IMG/VR virus record: IMGVR_UViG_3300032288_000938 | Span: 1-56,429 of that record | Length of the DNA: 56,429 nt | Reading direction: 5' to 3' (one strand) | Source: a virus | Shown: one piece after another, positions 14,744 to 20,623 of the stretch | How the letters are laid out: each line of letters opens with the position of its first letter | Position numbering within the stretch: position 1 is the first letter of the stretch | Position numbers and translations under genes: made by a program | Notes under the pieces: model-generated | Database searches by the model: none | Seen by the model: the letters and a program-made list of their open reading frames with translations, nothing else | Told to the model about the DNA's origin: nothing

Positions 14744-15262
14744 TCAATGGTTTGCGTAACGCTTGAGCCGCTCGACTAGCTCGCGCTCGATATCAGCGGC
14801 ACTGCCTGCCTGCACTTCCACCTTATCGGTCACCATCCCGGCAAGCTTGGCGGCTAGTGCTGCCGCGCTGACCTTAACGGCGGCAGGTGTTTTCTCGCCT
14901 TCCAGCACATCCCAGACCTGTTTCCAGATCCGATCCTCCGCCCGAGCAGCTACAAGCTGTTTCTGGGCCTGTTTGGCCCTTAATAGCTCCTCCACCCTCA
15001 TTGCCACCTTAGGGTGCTGTGCAAGCTTGCAGGCCTCAGTGTGAACCACTGCCGCCGCCATCCCATCCGCATTGTATGCTGATCGGTATGCCTCTGAATT
15101 AGTTGCGCCATTGGCGAGCGCCTCGGCGAATGCTTCCTGTTTCAGCGTCAGCCCTGATGCCGCCTTTCCCACCGGCCCCGGCTCCACTTTTGCCTTTGGC
15201 TTGTCTTTCCCGCCGTCGATCACCCGCAGCAGGCCTTCTATCGCCTTGTCATCGTCTGTCAT
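14744..15262 (-). CDS. Probable terminase small subunit
   Basis: A 172-residue protein. After a charged, flexible N-terminal 35 residues comes GLTLKQEAFAEALANGATNS, then EAYRSAYNADGM, the helix-turn-helix signature of phage small terminases that recognise DNA for packaging. A helical oligomerisation region (VAMRVEELLRAKQAQKQLVA) follows, and the C-terminus is basic. It lies 7 kb from the large subunit, with about 16 small genes and two tRNAs between, which is unusual. It is expressed from the divergent promoter region at 15398-15480. Confidence 0.78.
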   Translation of the reverse strand: MTDDDKAIEGLLRVIDGGKDKPKAKVEPGPVGKAASGLTLKQEAFAEALANGATNSEAYRSAYNADGMAAAVVHTEACKLAQHPKVAMRVEELLRAKQAQKQLVAARAEDRIWKQVWDVLEGEKTPAAVKVSAAALAAKLAGMVTDKVEVQAGSAADIERELVERLKRYANH

Positions 15263-15397
15263 GTGCCTTGCCTTAATTCCAGGAGCTGCGCCCTGATGTA
15301 TATCCGCCCCTATGTGTGGGGCTGCCTGTTGTGTGTTTCAGTATAGCATGGGCGGCTTCTATCCCCTCAAACGCCGGGTGGCTTTCGGGGTTTTGAA

Positions 15398-15429
15398 ATT
15401 GCGGGGCTTTTAAGATAATTCCCCGCAAT
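15398..15429. promoter_or_regulatory. Inverted repeat around the minus-strand -10
   Basis: ATTGCGGGG and CCCCGCAAT are perfect 9-base inverted copies separated by 14 bases. The spacer holds AAGATA, the complement of a TATCTT -10 for minus-strand transcription. A dimeric repressor bound here would cover that promoter. Confidence 0.55.
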
Positions 15430-15439
15430 GGGCGGTCAA
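15412..15439 (-). promoter_or_regulatory. Promoter toward the small terminase gene
   Basis: On the minus strand TTGACC (15434-15439, 5/6) and TATCTT (15412-15417, 4/6) are 16 bases apart. A second possible -10, TATACT, lies nearer the gene at 15340-15345. The -35 is part of a palindrome shared with the promoter pointing the other way. Confidence 0.5.
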
Positions 15440-15459
15440 TCTCTTTTTGTTATTGACCG
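15433..15459. promoter_or_regulatory. Palindrome carrying both divergent -35 boxes
   Basis: CGGTCAAT and ATTGACCG are perfect 8-base inverted copies separated by 11 bases. Each arm contains TTGACC on one strand, the -35 of the plus-strand and minus-strand promoters respectively. One protein bound here could control both directions, so it is a strong operator candidate for the phage's main switch. Confidence 0.6.
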
Positions 15460-15480
15460 TACCAACCCAACCCATATAAA
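15453..15480 (+). promoter_or_regulatory. Promoter of the plus-strand antirestriction block
   Basis: TTGACC (15453-15458) and TATAAA (15475-15480) are both 5/6 matches with 16 bases between, predicting a start near 15487. It drives a 340-base leader and then the genes from 15826 onward. Confidence 0.75.
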
Positions 15481-15486
15481 ACCGGA

Positions 15487-15808
15487 TTGTTACCGCTCTT
15501 TGAAATTGCAAATATGAGCCTTTGGCCCGCGCGATTTACGCCCGCGCGCTGCCAAAACGCCGGGGGTGCTGGCCCCTTAGCAAATCAAGCCAGCCGACGA
15601 AACGCAATGCGGGCAGATGGAACCCGTATCACTGGCCCGGCAAATCGGGGCGGGTGTGCAAAACCACACCAGTGCAAGCGAAAGCTTGACAGCGGGAAAT
15701 AAACCGCTGAAACGCCGCTGATTTAGGGTGCATTGCGTGGAGGGAAAGCGCTGGAACGGGCCGCAAGGCCCGTTCCCCTGCGAAAGCCCGGCAATCAGGC
15801 CGGGCTTT
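15487..15808 (+). other. Long GC-rich untranslated leader with stacked hairpins
   Basis: About 340 bases separate the promoter from the first credible gene. The frame through it starts at a TTG and has no ribosome site, so I do not call a gene. Hairpins are strong: CAGCGG/CCGCTG (15690-15709), a perfect 10-bp stem with a GCAA tetraloop (15753-15776), and a perfect 10-bp AAAGCCCGGC/GCCGGGCTTT stem followed by TT (15783-15808). The last looks like an attenuator just before the first gene. Confidence 0.5.
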
Positions 15809-15825
15809 TTCAAGGGAACCAAACC

Positions 15826-15948
15826 ATGCAGCACGACGCCCATGTGAAAGCTTTTTACGCCTATTCAATATTGGCCGCACGACGCGACGCGGGCGCGCGA
15901 TTGCCGTGGGAAGGATGGGGCGACAATGGCCAATGGTGGTTAAAGTAA
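15826..15948 (+). CDS. 40-residue leader-proximal protein
   Basis: A short protein, MQHDAHVKAFYAYSILAARR, then DAGARLPWEGWGDNGQWWLK. GGGAACC lies before ATG 15826. It is the first gene after the long structured leader of the antirestriction block. Aromatic and basic residues dominate; no domain is recognised. Confidence 0.45.
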   Translation: MQHDAHVKAFYAYSILAARRDAGARLPWEGWGDNGQWWLK

Positions 15949-15986
15949 GTAAAACAATTAATTCCAACCAAGAAAGGGAATGAAAC

Positions 15987-16244
15987 ATGCTAACCGAGGA
16001 ACAAATCGCCAATCAGGCCGAAATTTACAATGGCCGCGCCAATATTGCCGAAATTAACCGGCTTTATCGGGCGCAGGATGAAAGCCACCTATTCCCGATT
16101 TGCGGGAAATTTAACGCCACCGAGCGGGCTATTCGCAAGGCTCGCAAATTTCAATCCGAGGCCGGGGCGGTTTACGGGTTGGAATATTGTTATCTGCTCT
16201 CCGAACTAATCTCCGAGGCCGTGAACGGCCCGGACGCATACTAA
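15987..16244 (+). CDS. Small protein upstream of ardC, unknown function
   Basis: An 85-residue mostly helical protein (MLTEEQIANQAEIYNGRANI) with a basic middle (NATERAIRKARKFQSEAG) and two cysteines. AAGAAAGGGA precedes the ATG. It sits 24 bases upstream of the ArdC-type gene, with the same AACCAAGAAAGG ribosome-site sequence repeated before both genes. An accessory antirestriction role is a guess from context only. Confidence 0.6.
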   Translation: MLTEEQIANQAEIYNGRANIAEINRLYRAQDESHLFPICGKFNATERAIRKARKFQSEAGAVYGLEYCYLLSELISEAVNGPDAY

Positions 16245-16268
16245 TCGCAACCAAGAAAGGAAAAAACC

Positions 16269-17147
16269 ATGAGTAAGTTCAACGCATACGCAGAAGTCAC
16301 CGCAACGGTTCTGGAAGCTATGAAAACAGGCTCGACGCCATGGGTGAAACCATGGCGCGATTTACCAGCGGATCAATCTGGAACGCCCCACAATGCCTTG
16401 ACGGGCCGGGCGTATCGAGGGATCAATAGCTTGTTAGGCTGGATCGCCGCTGAAAAGCATGGCTTTAGCTCGCAAGGTTGGCTCACCTATAAACAGGCGC
16501 TCGAATTGGGCGGCAATGTCAGGAAGGGCGAAAAGGCCCGGCTTCAGGTTGTTTTCTTTAAGCAATTGCAGATTAAAGAAAAGGACAAGGCCGGAAATGA
16601 CGCGCTAAAGAAAATTCCGCTCATCAAGCTTGCCAGTGTGTTCAATGTAGATCAATGCGAAGGCTTGACCTTGCCCAAGCGCAGGACGCCCGCGACACGC
16701 CCGACAAATGCGGATGATCTAGTCAAGGCCATGGCCGAACGGCTCAAAATGAGGCTAAGCATTGCGGGGAACCGGGCTTGTTATATGCCCACGCTCGACC
16801 TTGTACAAATGCCACCCGCCGGGGCGTTCAATGAAGATGCAAGCGCGCTGGCAACATTTTTCCATGAGGCCGGGCATTGGACCGGACATAAAACCCGGCT
16901 CAATCGGGATTTATCCGGGCGGTTCGGAAATGCGGCCTACGCTTTCGAGGAACTAGTCGCGGAATTGACTAGTGCTTTCCTTTGTGCGGCAAACAAGGTC
17001 AACGGGCAATTGCAGCACCCCGAATACTTGCGCCATTGGATCACGGTCATGGAGGGTGACGACAAAGCCTTCATGAAGGCCGCTTCCCTTGCGCAGGCTG
17101 CCGCTGACTATATCAACAAGAGCGAGGAAGTAGAGGAGAGCGAATAA
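16269..17147 (+). CDS. ardC: ArdC-type antirestriction protein
   Basis: A 292-residue protein of the ArdC family, which protects incoming DNA from restriction. The N-terminal half has the single-strand-DNA-binding domain (WVKPWRDLPADQSGTPHNAL, YRGINSLLGW, GGNVRKGEKA). The C-terminal half is a zincin-like metalloprotease domain with HEAGH at residues 199-203 and a third-ligand region (FEELVAELTSAF) about 25 residues on. Length matches full ArdC. AAGAAAGG precedes the ATG. Families like this are typical of plasmids, and its local GGCC/CCGG-rich composition hints at transfer. Confidence 0.9.
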   Translation: MSKFNAYAEVTATVLEAMKTGSTPWVKPWRDLPADQSGTPHNALTGRAYRGINSLLGWIAAEKHGFSSQGWLTYKQALELGGNVRKGEKARLQVVFFKQLQIKEKDKAGNDALKKIPLIKLASVFNVDQCEGLTLPKRRTPATRPTNADDLVKAMAERLKMRLSIAGNRACYMPTLDLVQMPPAGAFNEDASALATFFHEAGHWTGHKTRLNRDLSGRFGNAAYAFEELVAELTSAFLCAANKVNGQLQHPEYLRHWITVMEGDDKAFMKAASLAQAAADYINKSEEVEESE

Positions 17148-17148
17148 T

Positions 17149-17211
17149 CCCCTGCGGGGGCTGTCGGGGTTCTAAAAAAACCTTGACGGCCCCGCAAATC
17201 TTCGCTAATAA
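17149..17211 (+). promoter_or_regulatory. Repeated regulatory cassette, copy 1
   Basis: Right after the ardC stop comes a 23-base block (CCCCTGCGGGGG, then CTGTCGGGGTT) that can fold as a short CCCC/GGGG hairpin. It is followed by TTGACG, 17 bases, and TAATAA (17206-17211) in a conserved TTCGCTAATAA context. The whole arrangement recurs at 17958-18009. It looks like terminator plus promoter, giving the following gene its own start. Confidence 0.55.
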
Positions 17212-17241
17212 ACAATCACCGAACAACAGGAGAGCAGGATC

Positions 17242-17955
17242 ATGACCGCATTTATCTTCACTAGAATTTCCCGCAATGCAAAGACCGGCCCTATCCCGGT
17301 CACAACTACCAGCAAAGATAGCTGCCCGAACGATTGCCCATTTCAAGGCTCGGGATGCTATGCAGAAGCAGGCCCGCTTGGGGCTATCTGGCGGGGCCTC
17401 ACTAAAGCCGGGCCGGATGCAGAATTTCCCAACGGGCGCAACAAAATGGCAAGCCTTGGGTTGGATGCTCTTTTGAAGCACATCCGCAAGCTCCCTGCCG
17501 GGCAATTGTGGAGACACAACCAAGCCGGGGATCTCGTACCCATGCCCGGCACTGGAACAATCGACCGCGACATTTTGAGCAAGCTTGTAGCCTCAAACAA
17601 AGGCAAGCGAGGTTTCACCTACACCCACCACAATGTGCTTCAAAACGAGCAGAACAGGCAGGCCGTGGCGGACGCTGTCAAGGAAGGTTTCGTTATAAAC
17701 CTTTCCGCCAATAACTTGCGCCATGCGGATGCTTTGGCCGATTTAGGAATTGCGCCGGTTTGCACGGTCCTACCCGCCAACGTGATGCAAAACACGACAA
17801 CACCCGCCGGGCGCAAGGTTGTAATCTGCCCGGCTGTTACACGTGATGATGTTTCATGTGAAACATGCGGGCTTTGCGCTAGGTTGCGGGAGGCCATTAT
17901 TGGTTTCCCGGCTCATGGTCCTTCTAAGGCTAGGGCTGGGGCTATTGCGGCATAA
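17242..17955 (+). CDS. Cysteine-cluster phage protein, unknown function
   Basis: A 237-residue protein with two cysteine groups: SCPNDCPFQGSGCYAEAG near residue 30, and ICPAVTRDDVSCETCGLC near residue 210. Such an arrangement suggests a metal or iron-sulfur site. It resembles a family of phage and plasmid proteins of unknown function with a CPxxCPF...GCYAE start (DUF7227 or gp88-like, from memory). AGGAG precedes the ATG. It is placed after ardC behind the repeated regulatory cassette, so may be an accessory defence or counter-defence gene. Confidence 0.7.
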   Translation: MTAFIFTRISRNAKTGPIPVTTTSKDSCPNDCPFQGSGCYAEAGPLGAIWRGLTKAGPDAEFPNGRNKMASLGLDALLKHIRKLPAGQLWRHNQAGDLVPMPGTGTIDRDILSKLVASNKGKRGFTYTHHNVLQNEQNRQAVADAVKEGFVINLSANNLRHADALADLGIAPVCTVLPANVMQNTTTPAGRKVVICPAVTRDDVSCETCGLCARLREAIIGFPAHGPSKARAGAIAA

Positions 17956-17957
17956 AT

Positions 17958-18009
17958 CCCCTGCGGGGGCTGTCGGGGTTTTGACTTTGTCTTGCGTGTT
18001 CGCTAATAA
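17958..18009 (+). promoter_or_regulatory. Repeated regulatory cassette, copy 2
   Basis: The same 23-base block as at 17149 is followed here by TTGACT, 17 bases, and TAATAA (18004-18009), again preceded by TTCGC. The spacer sequences differ while the hairpin, the two promoter boxes and their distance are kept, which implies selection for function. Confidence 0.55.
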
Positions 18010-18037
18010 TTCAACACCGATCAAATGGAGGTTTGAA

Positions 18038-18214
18038 ATGGACGTTGTTTCACAAATCATGGCTTACGAAGATGGCTCGCTCGATGAAGCTGGCTCGTTG
18101 GAGCTTTTCCAGCACCTAGTGGATACCGGGCTGGCTTGGCAACTACAAGGACACTATGGACGCACGGCACAACATCTAATTGATGCCGGTATCATCAACG
18201 CGAAGGAGGACTAA
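18038..18214 (+). CDS. Small conserved phage protein (DUF7417-like)
   Basis: A 58-residue protein, MDVVSQIMAYEDGSLDEAGS, then LELFQHLVDTGLAWQLQGHY and GRTAQHLIDAGII. I recognise this as a very common short phage protein; the family label is from memory. It is all helical, with a conserved LQGHYGRTA core. GGAGG lies before the ATG. Function is unknown. It is the first gene after the second regulatory cassette. Confidence 0.8.
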   Translation: MDVVSQIMAYEDGSLDEAGSLELFQHLVDTGLAWQLQGHYGRTAQHLIDAGIINAKED

Positions 18215-18217
18215 ACC

Positions 18218-18622
18218 ATGGGACTTGATATGTATCTGTCGGGCCGGAAGGTTCCGCGCTTTGACTTCGAGAACAATGTGGCCACCCGCACCGAGGATGG
18301 CTTCGATCTGGGCCATGTGGAGCTGAAGCTGGCCTACTGGCGCAAGCACGCCGACCTTCACGGCTACATTGTGGAGACGTTCGCGGACGGGGTGGACGAG
18401 TGCCAAGAAATCAATCTTTCCGCCGCAGACTTGCGCCAGATGATTGAGGCTATCAAGGCCGGTAAGCTGCCCGAGACTGAGGGTTTCTTCTTCCGGTATG
18501 ATGGTTATTCCCCTGCTGAGTTTGCTGCCGAGGATGTTCAGAAGCTGGAGAAGGCCCTTGAATGGCTCAACACCAAGCTCGATAATGAGTGGCGGTGTCT
18601 GGTGTATCAGGCAAGCTGGTAA
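18218..18622 (+). CDS. Conserved MGLDMYL-type phage protein
   Basis: A 134-residue protein beginning MGLDMYLSGRKVP, with KLAYWRKHADLHGYIVETF, a cysteine in DGVDECQEINLS, and GFFFRYDGYSPAEF. The order MGLDMYL, YWRKxxxxH, FFF is shared by a widespread phage and plasmid family with no known function. It begins 3 bases after its neighbour, with AAGGAGG just before the ATG. Confidence 0.8.
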   Translation: MGLDMYLSGRKVPRFDFENNVATRTEDGFDLGHVELKLAYWRKHADLHGYIVETFADGVDECQEINLSAADLRQMIEAIKAGKLPETEGFFFRYDGYSPAEFAAEDVQKLEKALEWLNTKLDNEWRCLVYQASW

Positions 18623-18673
18623 CACGCTGCGCTGGCGTCGGGGTTTCAAAATCAATCAACAATGGAGGGTTGA

Positions 18674-18880
18674 ATGTTCTATGTTTACAACTGCACGGAC
18701 GGCAAGCTAGAAGCCGCATGGCGCACAGTCAACGAGGCCGTGGATAGCTGCCAATATCTGACAAAGACACACGCAAAGCAATATTGGGTTCTGGCACGTG
18801 TCTATGACAGCGAGACATACCACAATCAACGGCACGAGGCTCGGATGCAGGCCGAGTTTGACAAATACGGGACCGATTAA
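18674..18880 (+). CDS. Small protein, unknown function
   Basis: A 68-residue protein (MFYVYNCTDGKLEAAWRTVN) with a strand-rich start and a charged helical end (NQRHEARMQAEFDKYGTD). GGAGGG precedes the ATG. The short gap before it holds another GTCGGGGTT word. No domain recognised. Confidence 0.6.
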   Translation: MFYVYNCTDGKLEAAWRTVNEAVDSCQYLTKTHAKQYWVLARVYDSETYHNQRHEARMQAEFDKYGTD

Positions 18881-18890
18881 GGAGAGATCA

Positions 18891-19076
18891 ATGGCTTACC
18901 ATGTAGCAAGAACGAAAGCTAAACCCGGCGAGATCTGGGGCCACCGTTTCACCAATCTGCGCGATGCAATGGTGGCAGCGGAGGAACTCACCCACGACAG
19001 GGGAGAGGCTCACACCGTGTGGGAATTAAAGCAACTCTGGACAGCGGAGGCGGATCATGGAGAGGCGTTGGCTTAA
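18891..19076 (+). CDS. Small protein, unknown function
   Basis: A 61-residue protein (MAYHVARTKAKPGEIWGHRF) with a helix in DAMVAAEELTHDRGEAHTVW. AAGGAGAG lies before ATG 18891. It overlaps the next gene by 20 bases. Unknown role. Confidence 0.55.
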   Translation: MAYHVARTKAKPGEIWGHRFTNLRDAMVAAEELTHDRGEAHTVWELKQLWTAEADHGEALA

Positions 19077-19275
19077 TGAGATCGAGCGCGCCCTGAACCC
19101 TCACGGGATCAGGATTGTTAGTCACAAGGATGGCAAGAAACACGCAAAGATCATGGTGACGGATGGCAAATCAACTCGGTTTATTGTCGTTTCTGTATCA
19201 CCAAGCGACCACCGGGCGACCATGAACATTGTCCAGAACGCGAAAAGGATGCTAAACGCGAGCATCGCAAGATGA
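19057..19275 (+). CDS. Small basic protein with HicA-like layout
   Basis: A 72-residue basic protein. MERRWLNEIERALNPHGIRI, then KDGKKHAKIMVTDGKSTRFI and SPSDHRATMNIVQNAKRMLN. A helix, a GxKHxK strand, a further strand and a last helix is the order of HicA-like double-stranded-RNA-binding proteins, several of which occur in phages. The catalytic His would be in KKHAK. No HicB-type antitoxin is adjacent, so toxin activity is not claimed. Confidence 0.55.
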   Translation: MERRWLNEIERALNPHGIRIVSHKDGKKHAKIMVTDGKSTRFIVVSVSPSDHRATMNIVQNAKRMLNASIAR

Positions 19276-19472
19276 CGACCTACACCAACAGCATCGCTGG
19301 GTACATCATGCAGGCGTATGATGAACTACCTCAAAGGCTGCGAGAACTGGTGCGGGAAAATGTGGAATTAAAACTGGACCCCGCCCTCTTTATTATTGCT
19401 TTAGAGGACGGGATGAGCGAAGATGAGATCATTAATCTGACAAAAAATGGGAGGGGATGGTGGATGACATGA
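19272..19472 (+). CDS. Small acidic protein, unknown function
   Basis: A 66-residue protein (MTTYTNSIAGYIMQAYDELP) with helix RLRELVRENVELK and an EDGMSEDEIINLTKNG segment. It overlaps the preceding gene by 4 bases (ATGA) and is overlapped by the next. No domain is recognised. Confidence 0.55.
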   Translation: MTTYTNSIAGYIMQAYDELPQRLRELVRENVELKLDPALFIIALEDGMSEDEIINLTKNGRGWWMT

Positions 19473-19675
19473 TAGGTTTTGGCAGGCCCGTTCTTGTGCG
19501 GACAAGGCATGAGCTTTTCGGGGGCGTGATCGCCGGGGGTTGGCATGACAAGCACAGCGGTTTGGCTGGGCCGGTTGTGAGAACGCCAGACGGTGCTTTT
19601 GTAAACACCGACTGGAAGCGCATTGTGCGCTACACGGACACGGACGAAATCCCGTGGCAGATTTGGAGGAAATGA
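19457..19675 (+). CDS. Small beta-rich protein, unknown function
   Basis: A 72-residue protein (MVDDMIGFGRPVLVRTRHEL, then FGGVIAGGWHDKHSGLAGPV) with short strands and turns like an SH3-type barrel. Two starts are possible: ATG 19457, directly after GGAGGGG, and ATG 19469, which overlaps the previous stop as ATGA and has better spacing. The true product is therefore 68 or 72 residues. Confidence 0.55.
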   Translation: MVDDMIGFGRPVLVRTRHELFGGVIAGGWHDKHSGLAGPVVRTPDGAFVNTDWKRIVRYTDTDEIPWQIWRK

Positions 19676-19746
19676 TGCTTGGAATTGTCTTGGTAATGCT
19701 GTTTGGATTTCTTGCCTTCATCAACTACATCTTCGAGGAGGAATAA
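19672..19746 (+). CDS. 24-residue membrane peptide
   Basis: A tiny frame reading MMLGIVLVMLFGFLAFINYI and ending FEEE, one transmembrane helix with an acidic tail. Its ATG overlaps the preceding stop (ATGA), GGAGG lies at the right distance, and the gene after it begins on the very next base. This packing argues it is real. Comparable peptide genes are at 13891 and 13979. Confidence 0.55.
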   Translation: MMLGIVLVMLFGFLAFINYIFEEE

Positions 19747-19983
19747 ATGGACGATGATGGCTTGTTGGAACGTATCTATATTCTTGGCGAACAACTCACC
19801 GCCGAGATAATCGACCGCACGAACGGCAAAGGTCATTTGATTCTCGGAAGTCTTGCGGTGATCCTTGCCAACCTCGAGGCTCAGCATGAGGGGACAATCA
19901 AAGATGTCCTTGAAGGAACAAAGCTCATTCTGGCTATAAGTAGGGCAGAGGGCGCGGTTCCGGGTAATGATACCATGAACTAA
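19747..19983 (+). CDS. Small helical protein, last of the plus block
   Basis: A 78-residue helical protein (MDDDGLLERIYILGEQLTAE) with TNGKGHLILGSLAVILANLE in the middle. GAGGAGG lies inside the end of the preceding peptide gene. It is the last gene before the two-way terminator. No domain is recognised. Confidence 0.6.
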   Translation: MDDDGLLERIYILGEQLTAEIIDRTNGKGHLILGSLAVILANLEAQHEGTIKDVLEGTKLILAISRAEGAVPGNDTMN

Positions 19984-19985
19984 AG

Positions 19986-20015
19986 AAAAAGGGCGGGGAA
20001 ATCCCCGCCCTTTTT
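19986..20015. terminator. Two-way terminator between convergent blocks
   Basis: AAAAAGGGCGGGG pairs perfectly with CCCCGCCCTTTTT around a 4-base loop, giving a GC-rich stem with a T-run on both strands. It stops plus-strand transcripts from the antirestriction block and minus-strand transcripts from the replication block. The stop codon of the minus-strand gene is inside the last base pairs. Confidence 0.95.
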
Positions 20016-20310
20016 ACGCCTTGAGCCTTGTTACGTTGTCCTGCTCTGGTTCCGTGGCAATCTCTCCAGCCAGAGCTATATAAGCTGCCGCATCCACATA
20101 ACTATCAATATGCGTATCTGTCTTTGACAGGCGGCTAATCTTGAGCCACGCCATTGCGCGGGCAACCTGATGGGCGTTGACCGGAACCCCAAAAATCACA
20201 GACCACCCAACGGCAATGTCCTCATGGTTTTTCTTCGCTGGGCCGTAGTCCTTCGCCCGGTCCCCGTTTATCAATTCGCTTGCCGTCTTTAAGATTTCGT
20301 CCCGCGTCAT
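20014..20310 (-). CDS. Conserved phage protein (DUF6378-like)
   Basis: A 98-residue protein: MTRDEILKTASELINGDRAK, then DYGPAKKNHEDIAVGWSVIF and ARAMAWLKISRLSKTDTHID, ending SYVDAAAYIALAGEI. This is the layout of DUF6378, a frequent phage protein whose GDRxxDYG and DSYVDxAxYxAL motifs recall the metal-binding helices of MazG-like nucleotide pyrophosphohydrolases. A nucleotide-clearing role is possible but unproved. It closes the primase-helicase operon. Confidence 0.75.
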   Translation of the reverse strand: MTRDEILKTASELINGDRAKDYGPAKKNHEDIAVGWSVIFGVPVNAHQVARAMAWLKISRLSKTDTHIDSYVDAAAYIALAGEIATEPEQDNVTRLKA

Positions 20311-20623
20311 TCTTTTTCTCCAACTCTGTCATTTCAACAATCATCCCCTTCGGGATTGCGATTCTGCCACCAGTAACGGAATCGCCTTCATCTTGGTAAA
20401 GATCCCGGATCACTAAGATGTGATCCTTTTTCTTCGCATACAAGATTCCAACGGTCATAACCTGAACGGGTTCAATTGTGGGATCCCCATGCTTCCATTC
20501 ATTAGTATCCTCAAGAACATCCTTCCAGATGACGAGAACCCAAGGCTTAGAAACCGAAGTCTTTGCTTTCTTTTTGCGGGGCTTGGTCCCCGAAGTCGTT
20601 GTATCGCGTTGTTCCGACATCAT
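20222..20623 (-). CDS. Basic protein overlapping primase-helicase end
   Basis: A 133-residue protein from ATG 20623 (MMSEQRDTTTSGTKPRKKKA), with a basic N-terminus, a central beta-rich part (WVLVIWKDVLEDTNEWKHGD, ILYAKKKDHILVIRDLYQDE) and a basic end. It overlaps the primase-helicase end by 77 bases in another frame and also overlaps the next gene by 89 bases. No domain is recognised; charge suggests nucleic acid contact. Confidence 0.6.
   Translation of the reverse strand: MMSEQRDTTTSGTKPRKKKAKTSVSKPWVLVIWKDVLEDTNEWKHGDPTIEPVQVMTVGILYAKKKDHILVIRDLYQDEGDSVTGGRIAIPKGMIVEMTELEKKNDAGRNLKDGKRIDKRGPGEGLRPSEEKP

Noticed and set aside
15487-15702. A 71-residue gene in the leader before the antirestriction block
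   Set aside because: It starts with TTG at the predicted transcription start, has no ribosome site and low-complexity composition. I describe the stretch as a leader.
19057-19275. Calling a HicAB toxin-antitoxin pair
   Set aside because: Only the HicA-like layout is seen. The neighbours do not look like a HicB antitoxin, so no pair is claimed.
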